Below, in pieces: positions 28,752 through 38,614 of a DNA stretch of 64,000 nt. The notes under the pieces are model-generated. The model made no database searches. It was not told where the DNA came from and saw nothing but the letters and a program-made list of their open reading frames with translations. Numbering within the stretch: position 1 is the stretch's first letter; the number at the start of each line of letters is the position of its first letter. Made by a program: the position numbers and the translations under genes. The DNA is from Novispirillum itersonii subsp. itersonii ATCC 12639 (GTDB lineage Bacteria > Pseudomonadota > Alphaproteobacteria > Rhodospirillales > Rhodospirillaceae), in assembly GCF_000381985.1 (NCBI RefSeq), contig NZ_KB907343.1:62001-126000 (forward strand). Direction: 5' to 3'.

Positions 28752-29720
28752 GTGGCGGTTCCGATCCCCCTGCCTGTCGTGTTCCCCCCACTGGGACCGG
28801 ATCTGACCGCAGCCGTCATCGACTGGCAGAACTGGCTGTCGGCGGAACGGCGGGCCAGCCCGCATACCGTCGCCGCCTATGGCCGGGATCTGGCGGCCTT
28901 CTTCACGTTTCTGACCCCTTATCGCGGCGGCATTCCGGCCCTGCCGGATCTCGCCGACCTGCAGCCTGCCGATTTCCGCGCCTGGCTGGCCCAGCGCACA
29001 CAGGATGGTCTGTCGCGCCCGTCGATTGCCCGGGCCCTGTCAACCCTGCGCGGCTTTTTCAAATTTCTGGAACGCACCGGGCGGGTCGAGAATGCCGCCC
29101 TGAAAACCCTGCGCAGCCCGCGCCTGCCGAAACAGGTACCCCGCCCGCTGACAGAAAGCGATGCGGTGGCAACCCTGTCGACAGCAGCGGAACTGCAGGA
29201 AGAACCATGGCTGGCCGCCCGCGACGTCGCCTTGTTTTCGCTGCTGTACGGCTGCGGGCTGCGTCTGGGGGAAGCCTTGTCGCTGCGGGTTGCCGACCGG
29301 CCGCACGGCGACACGTTGCGGGTTATGGGCAAGGGCTCAAAGGAGCGGATCGTGCCGGTCCTGCCGCTGGTCCGCGATGCCATAACCGCCTATCTCGCCC
29401 AGCGCCCGGATGGCAGCCCGGATGACAGCGCCCTGTTCATCGGGGCCCGTGGCGGCGACCTGAACCCCGGGGTGGTACAGCGGCAGATGCGGCGGCTGCG
29501 GGCCCTGCTGGGGCTGGGAGAACGGGCAACCCCCCATGCCCTGCGCCACAGCTTCGCCACCCATCTGCTGTCCAACGGCGGTGACCTGCGCACCATTCAG
29601 GAACTTCTGGGCCATACCACGCTGGCGACCACCCAGCGCTATACGCAGGTGGACACCGGGCAGCTGACCCGGGTCTATCAGTCAGCCCACCCCCGGGCCG
29701 GAAAGCCACAGGGGGGCTGA
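28752..29720 (+). CDS. xerC: Tyrosine recombinase XerC
   Basis: Site-specific recombinase that resolves chromosome dimers at dif with XerD; 322 residues, GTG start with AAGGAG upstream. The N-terminal SAM-like core-binding domain covers about 20-110. Catalytic residues are all visible: Arg171 (GLRLGEAL), Lys197 (GKGSKER), His262 and Arg265 (HALRHSF), His288 (GHTTL) and nucleophile Tyr297 (QRYTQV). Context with DUF484 supports chromosomal XerC rather than an integrase. Confidence 0.94.
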   Translation: MAVPIPLPVVFPPLGPDLTAAVIDWQNWLSAERRASPHTVAAYGRDLAAFFTFLTPYRGGIPALPDLADLQPADFRAWLAQRTQDGLSRPSIARALSTLRGFFKFLERTGRVENAALKTLRSPRLPKQVPRPLTESDAVATLSTAAELQEEPWLAARDVALFSLLYGCGLRLGEALSLRVADRPHGDTLRVMGKGSKERIVPVLPLVRDAITAYLAQRPDGSPDDSALFIGARGGDLNPGVVQRQMRRLRALLGLGERATPHALRHSFATHLLSNGGDLRTIQELLGHTTLATTQRYTQVDTGQLTRVYQSAHPRAGKPQGG

Positions 29721-29729
29721 CCGCCTGCC

Positions 29730-31268
29730 TCAGCGCAGGCAGACGCGGTTTCGTCCCGACTCTTTGGCGTCATACATCGCATCATCCGCCCGGCGCAGCG
29801 TGTTGCCGATCGCATCCTCTGCCGGGTCCAGCTCTGACACCCCAAGGCTGACGGTCACCGCTACGGCGATACCATCAGCGATCATCGGCTGGGCCGCAAT
29901 CGCCTGCCGCAGCCGTTCTGCCACCTGACCGGCCAGATCCCGGGGGGTTTCAGGCAGCAGAATGGCAAATTCCTCTCCGCCATAACGGCCAAGAATATCA
30001 CTGTCCCGCAGCACCTGACGGCTGCGGGACACCACCGTCCGCAGCACATCATCCCCGGCCAGATGGCCATACGTGTCATTCAGCGACTTAAAATGGTCGA
30101 GGTCGAACATCACCACCGACAGCGGGCGCTGATACCGGCGGGCCCGCTCAACTTCCCGGGTTGCCCCTTCCATAAAGCTGCGGCGGTTGAGTGTCCCGGT
30201 CAGGGGATCGGTATAGGCCAGCTCCTCAAGGCGGCGGTTGGCCTCCTCCAGTTCCCGGGTCCGGGCGGCCACACGCTGCTCCAGCCGCTCATTGGCGGCC
30301 TGAAGATCCTCGTACAGACGGATGTTGGCAAAGCCGATCGCCATTTTAGAGGTAAACACCTCCAGCAGGCGGCGGTCATCTTCGGTCAGGGCCCGGTGGG
30401 AATGGATATAGGCTGCCAGCTCCGGGCCTTCCGGCACCGGAATATACAGCACCGTATATTCCGGGGAGTATTGGCTCGCCCGCTTTTCAAAAACGGTATC
30501 AATCACCGCGCTGATGGCCGGATCAACCCCGCTGGTCGTCAGAGTCCGCGTTACCGCCTCGGCATATCGCCCAACCCCGGCCAACACACAGACCTCGGTC
30601 TCCCGCCCCGTGGCGAGGCAGCCGGGAACAGTCCTCTGCACACAGAGGATCCCGTTCGGCCCGGCATGCACAAAGGCCGCCAGCTGCAGCAGAACCCCAC
30701 GGGAGAACTGACGCAGAGAATGGAGGCGGAACAGGGAGTCGGTACAGTCAATGATCTGCTGCAACCCCAGCCGGTTACTCTCCAGCGCCCGGATATCCTC
30801 AAACCCGCGCAGGGCCGCCACCACGGTGGTGAACAGCTTCTGGGCGGTCAGCTCCGTCTTGGATTTATAATCATTGATGTCATAGCTGACGATCACATCC
30901 TCTTCCGGGGCCTGACCGGGCTGGCCGGTCCGCAGGATGATCCGGACCGCCCGGTTTTGCATGTCTTCGCGGATCGCGCGCACCAGCCGCAGACCGGCAT
31001 CATCGGTTTCCATCACCACATCAAGCAGAATAACGGCGATCTCGGGCTCCGCCTCGAGCAAGGCGCGGCCCTCAGCCGCCGAAAACGCCGACCGGAATGC
31101 GACCCCGCGCCCTTTGAAGACCAACTTCCCCAAGGTCAGCCGGGTAACGCTATGCACCTCGGGATCATCATCGACAATCAGGATCAGCCACGGGCCAACC
31201 GCAGGTACCGCAGACGCCGGGCGGTTCTCGGCCTCTGCCCCGTCAAACAAAAAGCCGTCGGATTTCAT
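29730..31268 (-). CDS. Response regulator with DUF3369 and GGDEF (diguanylate cyclase) domains
   Basis: Output protein of the sensor kinase upstream; 512 residues. The receiver domain has acidic pocket D33-D35 and phospho-acceptor Asp83 (ILLDVVM). DUF3369, about 185-330, is GAF-like. A coiled coil precedes the GGDEF domain, with active-site GGEEF at 430-434 and an intact inhibitory RDSD site five residues earlier, so a c-di-GMP-producing enzyme with product inhibition is expected. The start at 31268 overlaps the kinase stop in an ATGA, which fixes it over an ATG at 31325. Confidence 0.92.
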   Translation of the reverse strand: MKSDGFLFDGAEAENRPASAVPAVGPWLILIVDDDPEVHSVTRLTLGKLVFKGRGVAFRSAFSAAEGRALLEAEPEIAVILLDVVMETDDAGLRLVRAIREDMQNRAVRIILRTGQPGQAPEEDVIVSYDINDYKSKTELTAQKLFTTVVAALRGFEDIRALESNRLGLQQIIDCTDSLFRLHSLRQFSRGVLLQLAAFVHAGPNGILCVQRTVPGCLATGRETEVCVLAGVGRYAEAVTRTLTTSGVDPAISAVIDTVFEKRASQYSPEYTVLYIPVPEGPELAAYIHSHRALTEDDRRLLEVFTSKMAIGFANIRLYEDLQAANERLEQRVAARTRELEEANRRLEELAYTDPLTGTLNRRSFMEGATREVERARRYQRPLSVVMFDLDHFKSLNDTYGHLAGDDVLRTVVSRSRQVLRDSDILGRYGGEEFAILLPETPRDLAGQVAERLRQAIAAQPMIADGIAVAVTVSLGVSELDPAEDAIGNTLRRADDAMYDAKESGRNRVCLR

Positions 31269-33643
31269 CCGGGCGTCCCCTTCCCCACCTCTGCCGTCCG
31301 TCGCGGCACCCGGATCAGAAAGCACACCCCATTCCCGGGGCTGCTTTGCAGATCCACTGTGCCACCCAAAGTCCGGACGACAATATTATACACAATATTC
31401 AGACCAAGACCGCTGCCACCAGCCCCGCGCCGGGTGGTGAAGAACGGATCAAACACCCGGGGCAGAACCTCAGGCCGGATCCCGATCCCATTATCCTTAT
31501 ACAACATTTCGATACTGTCGGCAGGGCTGTCTGCCCTGTCGGCAGCCCCCCCTACAGCCTTCACGGCAATAGTGATATCACCGTCTTCCCGACCGGCGAA
31601 ACCATGTATCAGAGAGTTGATCAGCAGATTGGTCAGAACCTGCGACAGGGCCCCGGGATAACTGTCCATCTCCAGATCCGGCGGGCAGTCCACCAACACC
31701 CGGTGACGGGTTTTCTTGAACTTCGGCCGCAGGCTGAGCAGCACCTCGTCAATGTATTCCGCCAGCCGGAAGACCCGGCGATGACCACTGGTCTGGTCCA
31801 CCGCCACCTGCTTGAAACTGTGGATCAGATCCGCCGCCCGCTGGTTGCTGGACACCAGCAGCGCCGTTGCCTCCTTCGCCGTATCCAGAAAGGCCTGCAG
31901 ATCCGTCATTGTCAGGCTGCGCTCATCAAGGCGGTGCTGCAGGGCCGCAACCTCTTTCTCCAGATGGCTGGCCCCGGTCAGGCTGACCCCGACCGGGGTG
32001 TTCACCTCATGGGCAATCCCGGCCACCAGACTGCCGAGAGACGCCAGTTTCTCCGACCGGATCAGACTGGTCTGGGCCTCCTGCAAGGTCAGCAGCGCCT
32101 GCTCTGCCCGATCCCGCTCGGCCTGCAGCGACAGCTCCATCGTCCGTCGCTCAGAGATATCTACCGCCGTCCCGATCACCGCCGCCACCGTTCCATCCGG
32201 GGCCCGCAACGGAACCTTGGTGATCATCATGTGATGTTCATCCCCCATCACATCATGAGAGGTAAATTCATACTGGACCGGTGCCCCGGTGCGGATGACA
32301 TCCTGATCGGTCTGCAGGGCCTTCAGCCCGTCCTCGCCCGGCTGAAGGTCCAGCACATGACGCCCGACCACATCCTCCACCGGGCTGCCGTCACGGAATG
32401 CACGGTTGCAGCGCAGATACGTGCCGTTGGTATCGCGGATGAACATCTGTACCGGCATGGTATCCAGCACGGTCTGCCCCAGATGATGCTCCCGCTCCAG
32501 CGCCTGACGGCTGCGGTCCAGCTCAGCACTGCCTTTCAGGCGCAAAATCTGTGCCCGCAGGGTCCAGGCCACGGCCAGAATGATCAAAAGGGCCGACAAC
32601 GCCGTAAACCCGACCGCATAGGTCAGGCCGCGGTACCAGCTTTCCAGCACCACCGCCACTGGCAGAGAGGCACTGACCACCAGCGGAAACCGCTCCACCT
32701 TACGGTAAGTAATGACCCGTTCCCCCGCCGATAACGGTTCCAGCGGATCCCGGAAGGCCCCCTCCGTCCGCTCAGTCTTGCGGGTATCAGGATACAGCGG
32801 ATTGGGCATCGTCCGCCGGGTCAGGTCAAGCCCGCCGGGCAAGCGGGCCAGAATCACGCCCTGCGGATCAGTAACTGTCAGAATTTCGCTGTCATCCTGC
32901 TGCAGCAGGGCCAGACGACGGCGTACCAGCTGCAGATCAATGGAGACCATCAGCACACCGAGGAACTGCCCGTCAGGATCGGACAGCCGCAGACTCATCG
33001 GAAAAAACCATTCCCCCAGATAGGCACGGGATACCATCCCTGCCCCTAGATAGAGACCGTGATCCGGCTGGTTGCGGTGAACCAGAAAATACTCCCGGTC
33101 AGCAACCGGCGGCGGTTCGCCCGGCCCGGTCCACAGGCCGACCGTCCCGTCGGGACGGATCAACAGGAAATCCATCATCATGGAGTCCGCCGCCTTGAAC
33201 CGGCTGAGCAGTGCAGCGATCTGCACCTCTGTCAGCGGCGTGCTGGACTCGCTGGTGCCCGGATCAGCAACCGTCAGCCGCAGGCCCTGTAACAGGACCT
33301 CGACATGGGTCAGCAAGGTGGTCAGGCTGACAGCATAAGACCGCGCGGCCCCCTGCGTCCGTTCCCGGGCAGCCGCCAGACCCCGGCTGTGCTCCTGCGC
33401 CAGAATGATCCCCATCACCAGCGCGGTCAGCATAAAGGCCAGAACACCGATACCGACGGTCCGTCGGACCGCAATGCGGATCTGCTGCCGTAACGCCGGG
33501 TCTGAGGATACAGCCTCCGGCGCTGCGGGCGGCATCGCTGATGGAAGCAAACCGGAGCCGGACAGGAAGGCGACTTCAGGCCTTGCAACCTGTGACGCCT
33601 CCCCGGAACCGGGAAGACCACCCTGAGGGTTGATGTCTGCCAT
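31265..33643 (-). CDS. Membrane sensor histidine kinase (Cache-PAS-HisKA)
   Basis: Kinase of 792 residues. A transmembrane helix near 55-80 and another near 335-360 bracket a periplasmic double-Cache domain (with DFLLIRPDGTVGLW and REYFLVHRN). A PAS domain follows, then the phospho-acceptor His in GIAHEVNTP, N box LLINSLIHG, G1 DNGIGI and G2 GGSGLGL. The HEVNTP form places it in the HPK4 group. The start at 33643 has a GGGGG ribosome site eight bases away. It is translationally coupled to the DUF3369-GGDEF regulator, so a surface cue probably controls c-di-GMP. Confidence 0.91.
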   Translation of the reverse strand: MADINPQGGLPGSGEASQVARPEVAFLSGSGLLPSAMPPAAPEAVSSDPALRQQIRIAVRRTVGIGVLAFMLTALVMGIILAQEHSRGLAAARERTQGAARSYAVSLTTLLTHVEVLLQGLRLTVADPGTSESSTPLTEVQIAALLSRFKAADSMMMDFLLIRPDGTVGLWTGPGEPPPVADREYFLVHRNQPDHGLYLGAGMVSRAYLGEWFFPMSLRLSDPDGQFLGVLMVSIDLQLVRRRLALLQQDDSEILTVTDPQGVILARLPGGLDLTRRTMPNPLYPDTRKTERTEGAFRDPLEPLSAGERVITYRKVERFPLVVSASLPVAVVLESWYRGLTYAVGFTALSALLIILAVAWTLRAQILRLKGSAELDRSRQALEREHHLGQTVLDTMPVQMFIRDTNGTYLRCNRAFRDGSPVEDVVGRHVLDLQPGEDGLKALQTDQDVIRTGAPVQYEFTSHDVMGDEHHMMITKVPLRAPDGTVAAVIGTAVDISERRTMELSLQAERDRAEQALLTLQEAQTSLIRSEKLASLGSLVAGIAHEVNTPVGVSLTGASHLEKEVAALQHRLDERSLTMTDLQAFLDTAKEATALLVSSNQRAADLIHSFKQVAVDQTSGHRRVFRLAEYIDEVLLSLRPKFKKTRHRVLVDCPPDLEMDSYPGALSQVLTNLLINSLIHGFAGREDGDITIAVKAVGGAADRADSPADSIEMLYKDNGIGIRPEVLPRVFDPFFTTRRGAGGSGLGLNIVYNIVVRTLGGTVDLQSSPGNGVCFLIRVPRRTAEVGKGTPG

Positions 33644-33730
33644 CACTGAGCCCCCTTGACGGCCCGGCCATCCCCGCAGGGGCAAGGACAGCCATACGGA
33701 AAGCCGGGGGCATCACCCCCCCCCGCTGCC

Positions 33731-34747
33731 TCAGACGTTATAATAAGCGCGGTACCAGCGGACGAACTCGACCACCCCGACCTCAACCGGAACCGAAGGC
33801 ACATACCCGATATCGGTCTGCAGGGCCGTGGTATCGGCATAGGTCGCCGCCACATCCCCGGCCTGCATCGGCATCATGTTCAGTTCTGCGGTCAGGCCGA
33901 GCTCCTGCTCCGCCACCCGGATGAAGTCCATCAAATCAACAGGGGCACCACGGCCGATGTTATAGATGCGGTACGGGGCAATTGCACTGCGGTCCGGATC
34001 CGGGTGCGACTCCATCGCCGACCAGTTGGGATCGGCCTGCGCCGGCTTATCCAGCACCCCAACAATACCGCCGACGATGTCCTTCACATACGTGAAGTCG
34101 CGCTTCATGTTGCCGTGATTGTAAACGTCAATCGGCTTACCGGCCAGCATCGCCTTGACGAACTTGAACAACGCCATGTCCGGGCGGCCCCACGGACCAT
34201 AGACCGTAAAGAAGCGCAGACCGGTGGTCGGCAGGGAGAACAGATGGCTGTAGGAATGGGCCATCAGCTCGTTGGCGCGCTTGGTGGCGGCATACAGGCT
34301 CATCGGATGGCCGACGCCGTTCCGTTCACTGAACGGCATATTGGCATTCGCCCCGTAGACCGAGCTGGTCGAGGCATACACCAGATGGTCAACGCCGGTA
34401 TGGCGGCAGTTTTCCAGAATATGCAAATACCCGATCAGGTTGCTGCCGCCATAGACCATCGGGTTTTCGACGCTGTAGCGCACCCCGGCCTGAGCCGCCA
34501 GATTGATCACCCGCTGCGGCTGATGGCGGCGGAAGACACCGGAAACAGCCTCGCCATCTTCCAGACTGATCCGCTCAAACCGGAAGGCCGGGAACTGGCG
34601 CAAAATCTCCAGCCGGGCTTCTTTCAGGCTCGGGTCGTAGTAATCGTTGACATTATCAAGCCCGATCACTTCATCGCCGCGTTCCAGCAGCGCCAGAGAC
34701 GTATGGAATCCAATGAAGCCGGCTGCCCCGGTGACAAGAACGCGCAT
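33731..34747 (-). CDS. UDP-glucuronate 4-epimerase-like NAD-dependent epimerase
   Basis: Short-chain dehydrogenase/reductase of 338 residues. The Rossmann motif is TGAAGFIG at 6-13, the substrate loop is STSSVYG, and the catalytic pair YAATK is present. The loop LDNVNDYYDPSLKEARL is characteristic of UDP-glucuronate 4-epimerases (CapI/LpsL), which make UDP-galacturonate for surface polysaccharide or LPS core. It neighbours gmhA and polysaccharide initiation genes, which fits. Confidence 0.9.
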   Translation of the reverse strand: MRVLVTGAAGFIGFHTSLALLERGDEVIGLDNVNDYYDPSLKEARLEILRQFPAFRFERISLEDGEAVSGVFRRHQPQRVINLAAQAGVRYSVENPMVYGGSNLIGYLHILENCRHTGVDHLVYASTSSVYGANANMPFSERNGVGHPMSLYAATKRANELMAHSYSHLFSLPTTGLRFFTVYGPWGRPDMALFKFVKAMLAGKPIDVYNHGNMKRDFTYVKDIVGGIVGVLDKPAQADPNWSAMESHPDPDRSAIAPYRIYNIGRGAPVDLMDFIRVAEQELGLTAELNMMPMQAGDVAATYADTTALQTDIGYVPSVPVEVGVVEFVRWYRAYYNV

Positions 34748-34816
34748 GATCCGTCCGAACCGTTAAGACTAGAGAAGAAAAAGAAAGCACCACATCCGCA
34801 GAAAGGCCGCCCCCTG

Positions 34817-35392
34817 TCAGGCGCAGCGCTTTTCCACCTGCTCACACAGATAATGATACAGGGCGATATGCACTTCCTGAATACGCGGGGTGTCCTTGCT
34901 GGGCACCGCCAGCAGGGCATCAGACAGGGCCGCCATCTTACCGCCCCCGGCGCCGGTCAGCGCCACCACCGACAGGCCTAGGGCCCGGGCCTTTTCCGCC
35001 GCCGCCACGACATTGGGGGAATTGCCGCTGGTGGTGATGGCGATCAGTACGCCGCCCGGCCGCCCGAAGGCCTCCACCTCACGGGCGTAGGCCGACAGGT
35101 AGTCATAATCATTGCTCCACGCCGTCAGGGCCGCCGCATTGGTGCCCAGCGCGATCACCGGCAGGCCCGGCCGTTCCAGCCGGAACCGGGCGACCAGCTC
35201 CCCGGCGATATGCTGGGCATCAGCCATTGATCCGCCATTGCCACAGACCAGCACCGGCAGCCTGTTGCGCAGCGCCGTGACCAGCAGGTCAAGCGCCTGA
35301 TTCATTGCCCCGTCCAGGGCGGCCTCCGCCGACCGGCGGTGCAGGTCGGACGCCTCGAGAAGATACTGGGACAGAGAGAGCTGCAGGGTCAT
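34817..35392 (-). CDS. gmhA: SIS-domain phosphoheptose isomerase (GmhA-like)
   Basis: Sugar isomerase of 191 residues related to GmhA, which converts sedoheptulose-7-phosphate to D-glycero-D-manno-heptose-7-phosphate. SIS-domain signatures are CGNGGSMADAQHIAGELV and TTSGNSPNV; the C-terminal helix has QEVHIALYHYLCEQVE with the His/Glu residues of the GmhA active site. The start at 35392 is chosen from family alignment; its ribosome site is weak. No other heptose genes are adjacent, so a related sugar phosphate is possible. Confidence 0.88.
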   Translation of the reverse strand: MTLQLSLSQYLLEASDLHRRSAEAALDGAMNQALDLLVTALRNRLPVLVCGNGGSMADAQHIAGELVARFRLERPGLPVIALGTNAAALTAWSNDYDYLSAYAREVEAFGRPGGVLIAITTSGNSPNVVAAAEKARALGLSVVALTGAGGGKMAALSDALLAVPSKDTPRIQEVHIALYHYLCEQVEKRCA

Positions 35393-35629
35393 CGGGACAG
35401 GTCCACACTGCGGAAAAACTGACGGGAAACTGAGGGCATCTGATGCCCGCACCGGCTGCCCGGTGCTAAAATCGGGGCCACCCTAGCGCATTTTCCGCAT
35501 GGGAGGAAACAGCTTGATCACGGAATGAGGTCTACAGGAAAGACCCGCCCGTGTTGCCGCAGCCTTCCGGCTCTGTTAGATCCTTTCCTGCCGTCTCATC
35601 CGCATGATCCCGAGGGAGTCTCTCTGCTG

Positions 35630-36634
35630 ATGCCAGCATCCGCTGCCTCTGCCGCCCTGTGGCTGCTGTCTGCCTTTATCCTGTCCCTGGCCCTGACCCG
35701 TCTGGTGCTCGGCTGGCTGCGGGACAGGGCCATGATGGATATCCCCAATGAACGGTCAAGTCACAGTGTGCCAACACCGCGCGGGGGCGGTCTGGCCGTA
35801 ACCGCCGTTCTACTGATCGGCTGGGCAATCGCCGGCCTGACCGCAACGGTGCCGGTGGCCTTCTGGGCAGTGCTGGCCGGGGCTTTTAGCCTCTCTGTGG
35901 TCTCATGGCTTGATGACCGGCTGAACCTGTCCCGCCGTCTGCGGTTCGGGCTGCACTTTGCCACCGCCCTGCTCGGTACCCTGCTTCTGCCGGAAACGGT
36001 ACAGGTGTTTCAGGGATGGCTGCCGCTGTGGGCCGACCGGGCGCTGACCGTGCTGGGCTGGGTCTGGTTTATCAACCTCTATAACTTCATGGACGGCATT
36101 GACGGTATCACCGGCATCGAAACCGCCAGCATCGGGTCGGGGCTGGTGCTGATCGGCGCTCTGATCCCGGCGGCCAGCCTGCCCTATACCCCGCTGGGCC
36201 TGACCGCTGCCGGGGCCGCTCTCGGCTTTCTGGTGTTCAACTGGCATCCGGCAAAACTGTTCCTTGGGGATGTCGGATCGGTCCCGCTGGGATATCTGCT
36301 GGGCTTTGCGCTGATCCTGCTCGCTGCCGATGGCGCACTGGCCGCCGCCCTGCTGCTGCCGGCCTATTATCTGCTGGATGCCACCGTGACCCTGCTGAAG
36401 CGCCTGTTTCAGGGCAAAGCTATCGGGCAGGCGCACCGGGAACACTTTTATCAGCAGGCCGTCCATACCGGCGGCATGCGGCACAGCCGGGTTTCCATAC
36501 TGGTTCTGGCCGCCAACCTTTCCCTGACCGGTGCGGCGGTTCTGTCCGTGACCGGCCGGGGCCTTCCCGCTCTGGCGCTGGCCACGGTGTCCCTGACCGT
36601 TATAGTGGTTCTCTTCCGCCGTCGCCCGCGCTAA
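35630..36634 (+). CDS. WecA/WbpL-like undecaprenyl-phosphate sugar-1-phosphate transferase
   Basis: Polytopic enzyme of 334 residues with about ten transmembrane segments that loads the first sugar phosphate onto undecaprenyl phosphate. Family motifs: PNERSSHSVPTPRGGG near 30, SWLDDRLNLS, NFMDGIDGITG (catalytic Asp region), FLGDVGSVPLGY, and HREHFYQQA in the cytoplasmic loop. The start at 35630 has GAGGGAG 11 bases upstream. It is followed after 42 bases by the CapD-like dehydratase, a pairing common in O-antigen clusters. Confidence 0.91.
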   Translation: MPASAASAALWLLSAFILSLALTRLVLGWLRDRAMMDIPNERSSHSVPTPRGGGLAVTAVLLIGWAIAGLTATVPVAFWAVLAGAFSLSVVSWLDDRLNLSRRLRFGLHFATALLGTLLLPETVQVFQGWLPLWADRALTVLGWVWFINLYNFMDGIDGITGIETASIGSGLVLIGALIPAASLPYTPLGLTAAGAALGFLVFNWHPAKLFLGDVGSVPLGYLLGFALILLAADGALAAALLLPAYYLLDATVTLLKRLFQGKAIGQAHREHFYQQAVHTGGMRHSRVSILVLAANLSLTGAAVLSVTGRGLPALALATVSLTVIVVLFRRRPR

Positions 36635-36676
36635 AACAGCGTCTTTGATTTCCCGCTACCCGGAGCCTGTGCCCGT

Positions 36677-38557
36677 ATGCTGTCGCGTCGTACGATCGCT
36701 GTTGCGCATGATATCATCATGGCGGCAGCCAGTTTTCTGCTGGCGCTCGCACTCCGCCTGGGGGGCAGCCTTCTGGATTTCATTCCGCTGAATGACCTGC
36801 TGATCGGTCTGCTCCTGTTTACGGTCACCGCTGCCGTCATGTTCCGGGTCGGCGGAATGTATAAAGGCATCTGGCGCTACGCCTCGGTGCGGGATCTGGT
36901 GGCAATCACCCGGGCCGTCAGCCTGACGGTGCTGATCTTCACCCTGCTGATGTTCATGCTGACCCGACTGGAAACGCTGCCAAGGTCCCTGCCGCTGATT
37001 AACTGGCTGGTTCTTTCCGCTCTGCTGGGGGGGCCCCGCTTTGCTTACCGGATGTGGAAAGATGGCGGACGGCGGGGAAGCAACCCGACAGACACCCCGC
37101 GCATCCCGGTGCTGCTGGCCGGAACCAATGATGCGGCGGATCTGTTCATCCGCGCCATGGAGCGCGGGGATGGTGACTACAGCGTCGTCGGCCTGCTAAC
37201 CGAGCGGGCCGACCGGATCGGAATGCACATCCACGGTATCCCGGTGCTTGGCAGCTTCACCGCGCTGGCCGAGGTGCAGGCCCGCCTGAAGCAGGACGGC
37301 AAAGCCCCCCACAAACTGATTCTCTGCCGCGACGATGTCGAGGCCAGTTCGGTCCGCCGCCTGTTCGATCAGGCCCAGACCCTTGGCCTGCCGATGGCCC
37401 GTCTGCCGAGGATGAGCGACCTGCGGGAAGGCCTGACCGACCGCCTGACCCTGCGCCCGATCGCGATCGAAGATCTTCTGGGCCGCCCGCAGGTGACCCT
37501 GAACCGTGACGCCGTACGGAACCTGATCAGCGGGAAACGGGTGCTGATCACCGGTGCCGGTGGCTCAATCGGCAGCGAAATCGTCCGGCAGGTGGCAGAT
37601 CTGTCCCCCGCCCGGCTGGTGCTGGCCGACAGTTCAGAATTCGCGCTCTACACCATTGATCTGGAACTGTCTGAACGCTGGCCGCAGGTCCGGCGGGATG
37701 CGCGGATCGTCGACGTGCGGGATGCCGGACGCCTTGAAGCGGTGTTCGCCGACCTGAAGCCGGAACTGGTACTGCATGCCGCCGCGCTGAAGCATGTGCC
37801 GCTGGTCGAGGCCAATCCGCTGGAAGGGATCCGTACCAACAGCCTTGGCACCGCGCAGGTGGCAGACGCCTGCCGCCGCCACGATGTCGGCCTGATGGTG
37901 ATGATTTCCACCGACAAAGCGGTCAATCCCACCAATGTCATGGGCACCACCAAGCGGCTGGCGGAACTGTATTGCCAGTCCCGCGATCTGGAAGGGCGGG
38001 CCAGCGGATCAACCCGCTTTGTCACCGTGCGCTTCGGCAACGTGCTTGGGTCCACCGGGTCAGTGGTGCCACTGTTCCGCCGTCAGCTGGAACGCGGCGG
38101 CCCGCTGACCGTTACGCACCCAGACATGACCCGGTATTTCATGACCATCCGGGAAGCCGTCGAACTGGTGCTGGAAGCAGCCGCCATCGGCAGCCGGGAT
38201 GACAGTTTCGGCGGTAAAATCGTCGTTCTGGACATGGGCGAGCCGGTAAAAATCGTTGATCTGGCACGGCAGATGATCCGGCTGGCCGGGTTGCGACCGG
38301 ACGAAGATGTGAAAATCACCTTCACCGGCCCCCGCCCCGGCGAAAAACTGTTCGAGGAAATCTTCCACGGCGCGGAACCCCCGGTTCCGACCGACCATGC
38401 CGGGCTGCTGATTGCCACCCCCCGGCGGCCTGATCCCGACGTTCTGGCAGAACAGTTCGCCCGCCTGAAAGCCGCCTGCGACACCGGGGACACGACCCTG
38501 ATGCACGATGTGTTCCGGATCCTGGTGCCGGAATATGTGGAAACCCCGCATGCCTGA
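36677..38557 (+). CDS. CapD/WbpM-like nucleotide-sugar 4,6-dehydratase
   Basis: Inner-membrane protein of 626 residues. Four transmembrane helices occupy about 1-120, then a first Rossmann-like domain, and then the catalytic SDR domain with TGAGGSIGSE near 290 and MISTDKAVNPTNVMGTTKR near 410, where the usual Tyr of SDR enzymes is replaced by Met as in WbpM. Family members convert UDP-GlcNAc to the 4-keto-6-deoxy sugar for polysaccharides. It is co-transcribed with the WbpL-like gene. Confidence 0.93.
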   Translation: MLSRRTIAVAHDIIMAAASFLLALALRLGGSLLDFIPLNDLLIGLLLFTVTAAVMFRVGGMYKGIWRYASVRDLVAITRAVSLTVLIFTLLMFMLTRLETLPRSLPLINWLVLSALLGGPRFAYRMWKDGGRRGSNPTDTPRIPVLLAGTNDAADLFIRAMERGDGDYSVVGLLTERADRIGMHIHGIPVLGSFTALAEVQARLKQDGKAPHKLILCRDDVEASSVRRLFDQAQTLGLPMARLPRMSDLREGLTDRLTLRPIAIEDLLGRPQVTLNRDAVRNLISGKRVLITGAGGSIGSEIVRQVADLSPARLVLADSSEFALYTIDLELSERWPQVRRDARIVDVRDAGRLEAVFADLKPELVLHAAALKHVPLVEANPLEGIRTNSLGTAQVADACRRHDVGLMVMISTDKAVNPTNVMGTTKRLAELYCQSRDLEGRASGSTRFVTVRFGNVLGSTGSVVPLFRRQLERGGPLTVTHPDMTRYFMTIREAVELVLEAAAIGSRDDSFGGKIVVLDMGEPVKIVDLARQMIRLAGLRPDEDVKITFTGPRPGEKLFEEIFHGAEPPVPTDHAGLLIATPRRPDPDVLAEQFARLKAACDTGDTTLMHDVFRILVPEYVETPHA

Positions 38558-38614
38558 CCGCAGCGGGGCCCCCTGACGGGTCTGTCCGGCTGTTTGCTTA
38601 CCCCAGCTGTTTGT

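Noticed and set aside
28752-29720. Tyrosine recombinase as a mobile-element integrase
   Set aside because: Linkage with DUF484, no attachment-site repeat or tRNA nearby, and sequence fitting XerC indicate a housekeeping recombinase.
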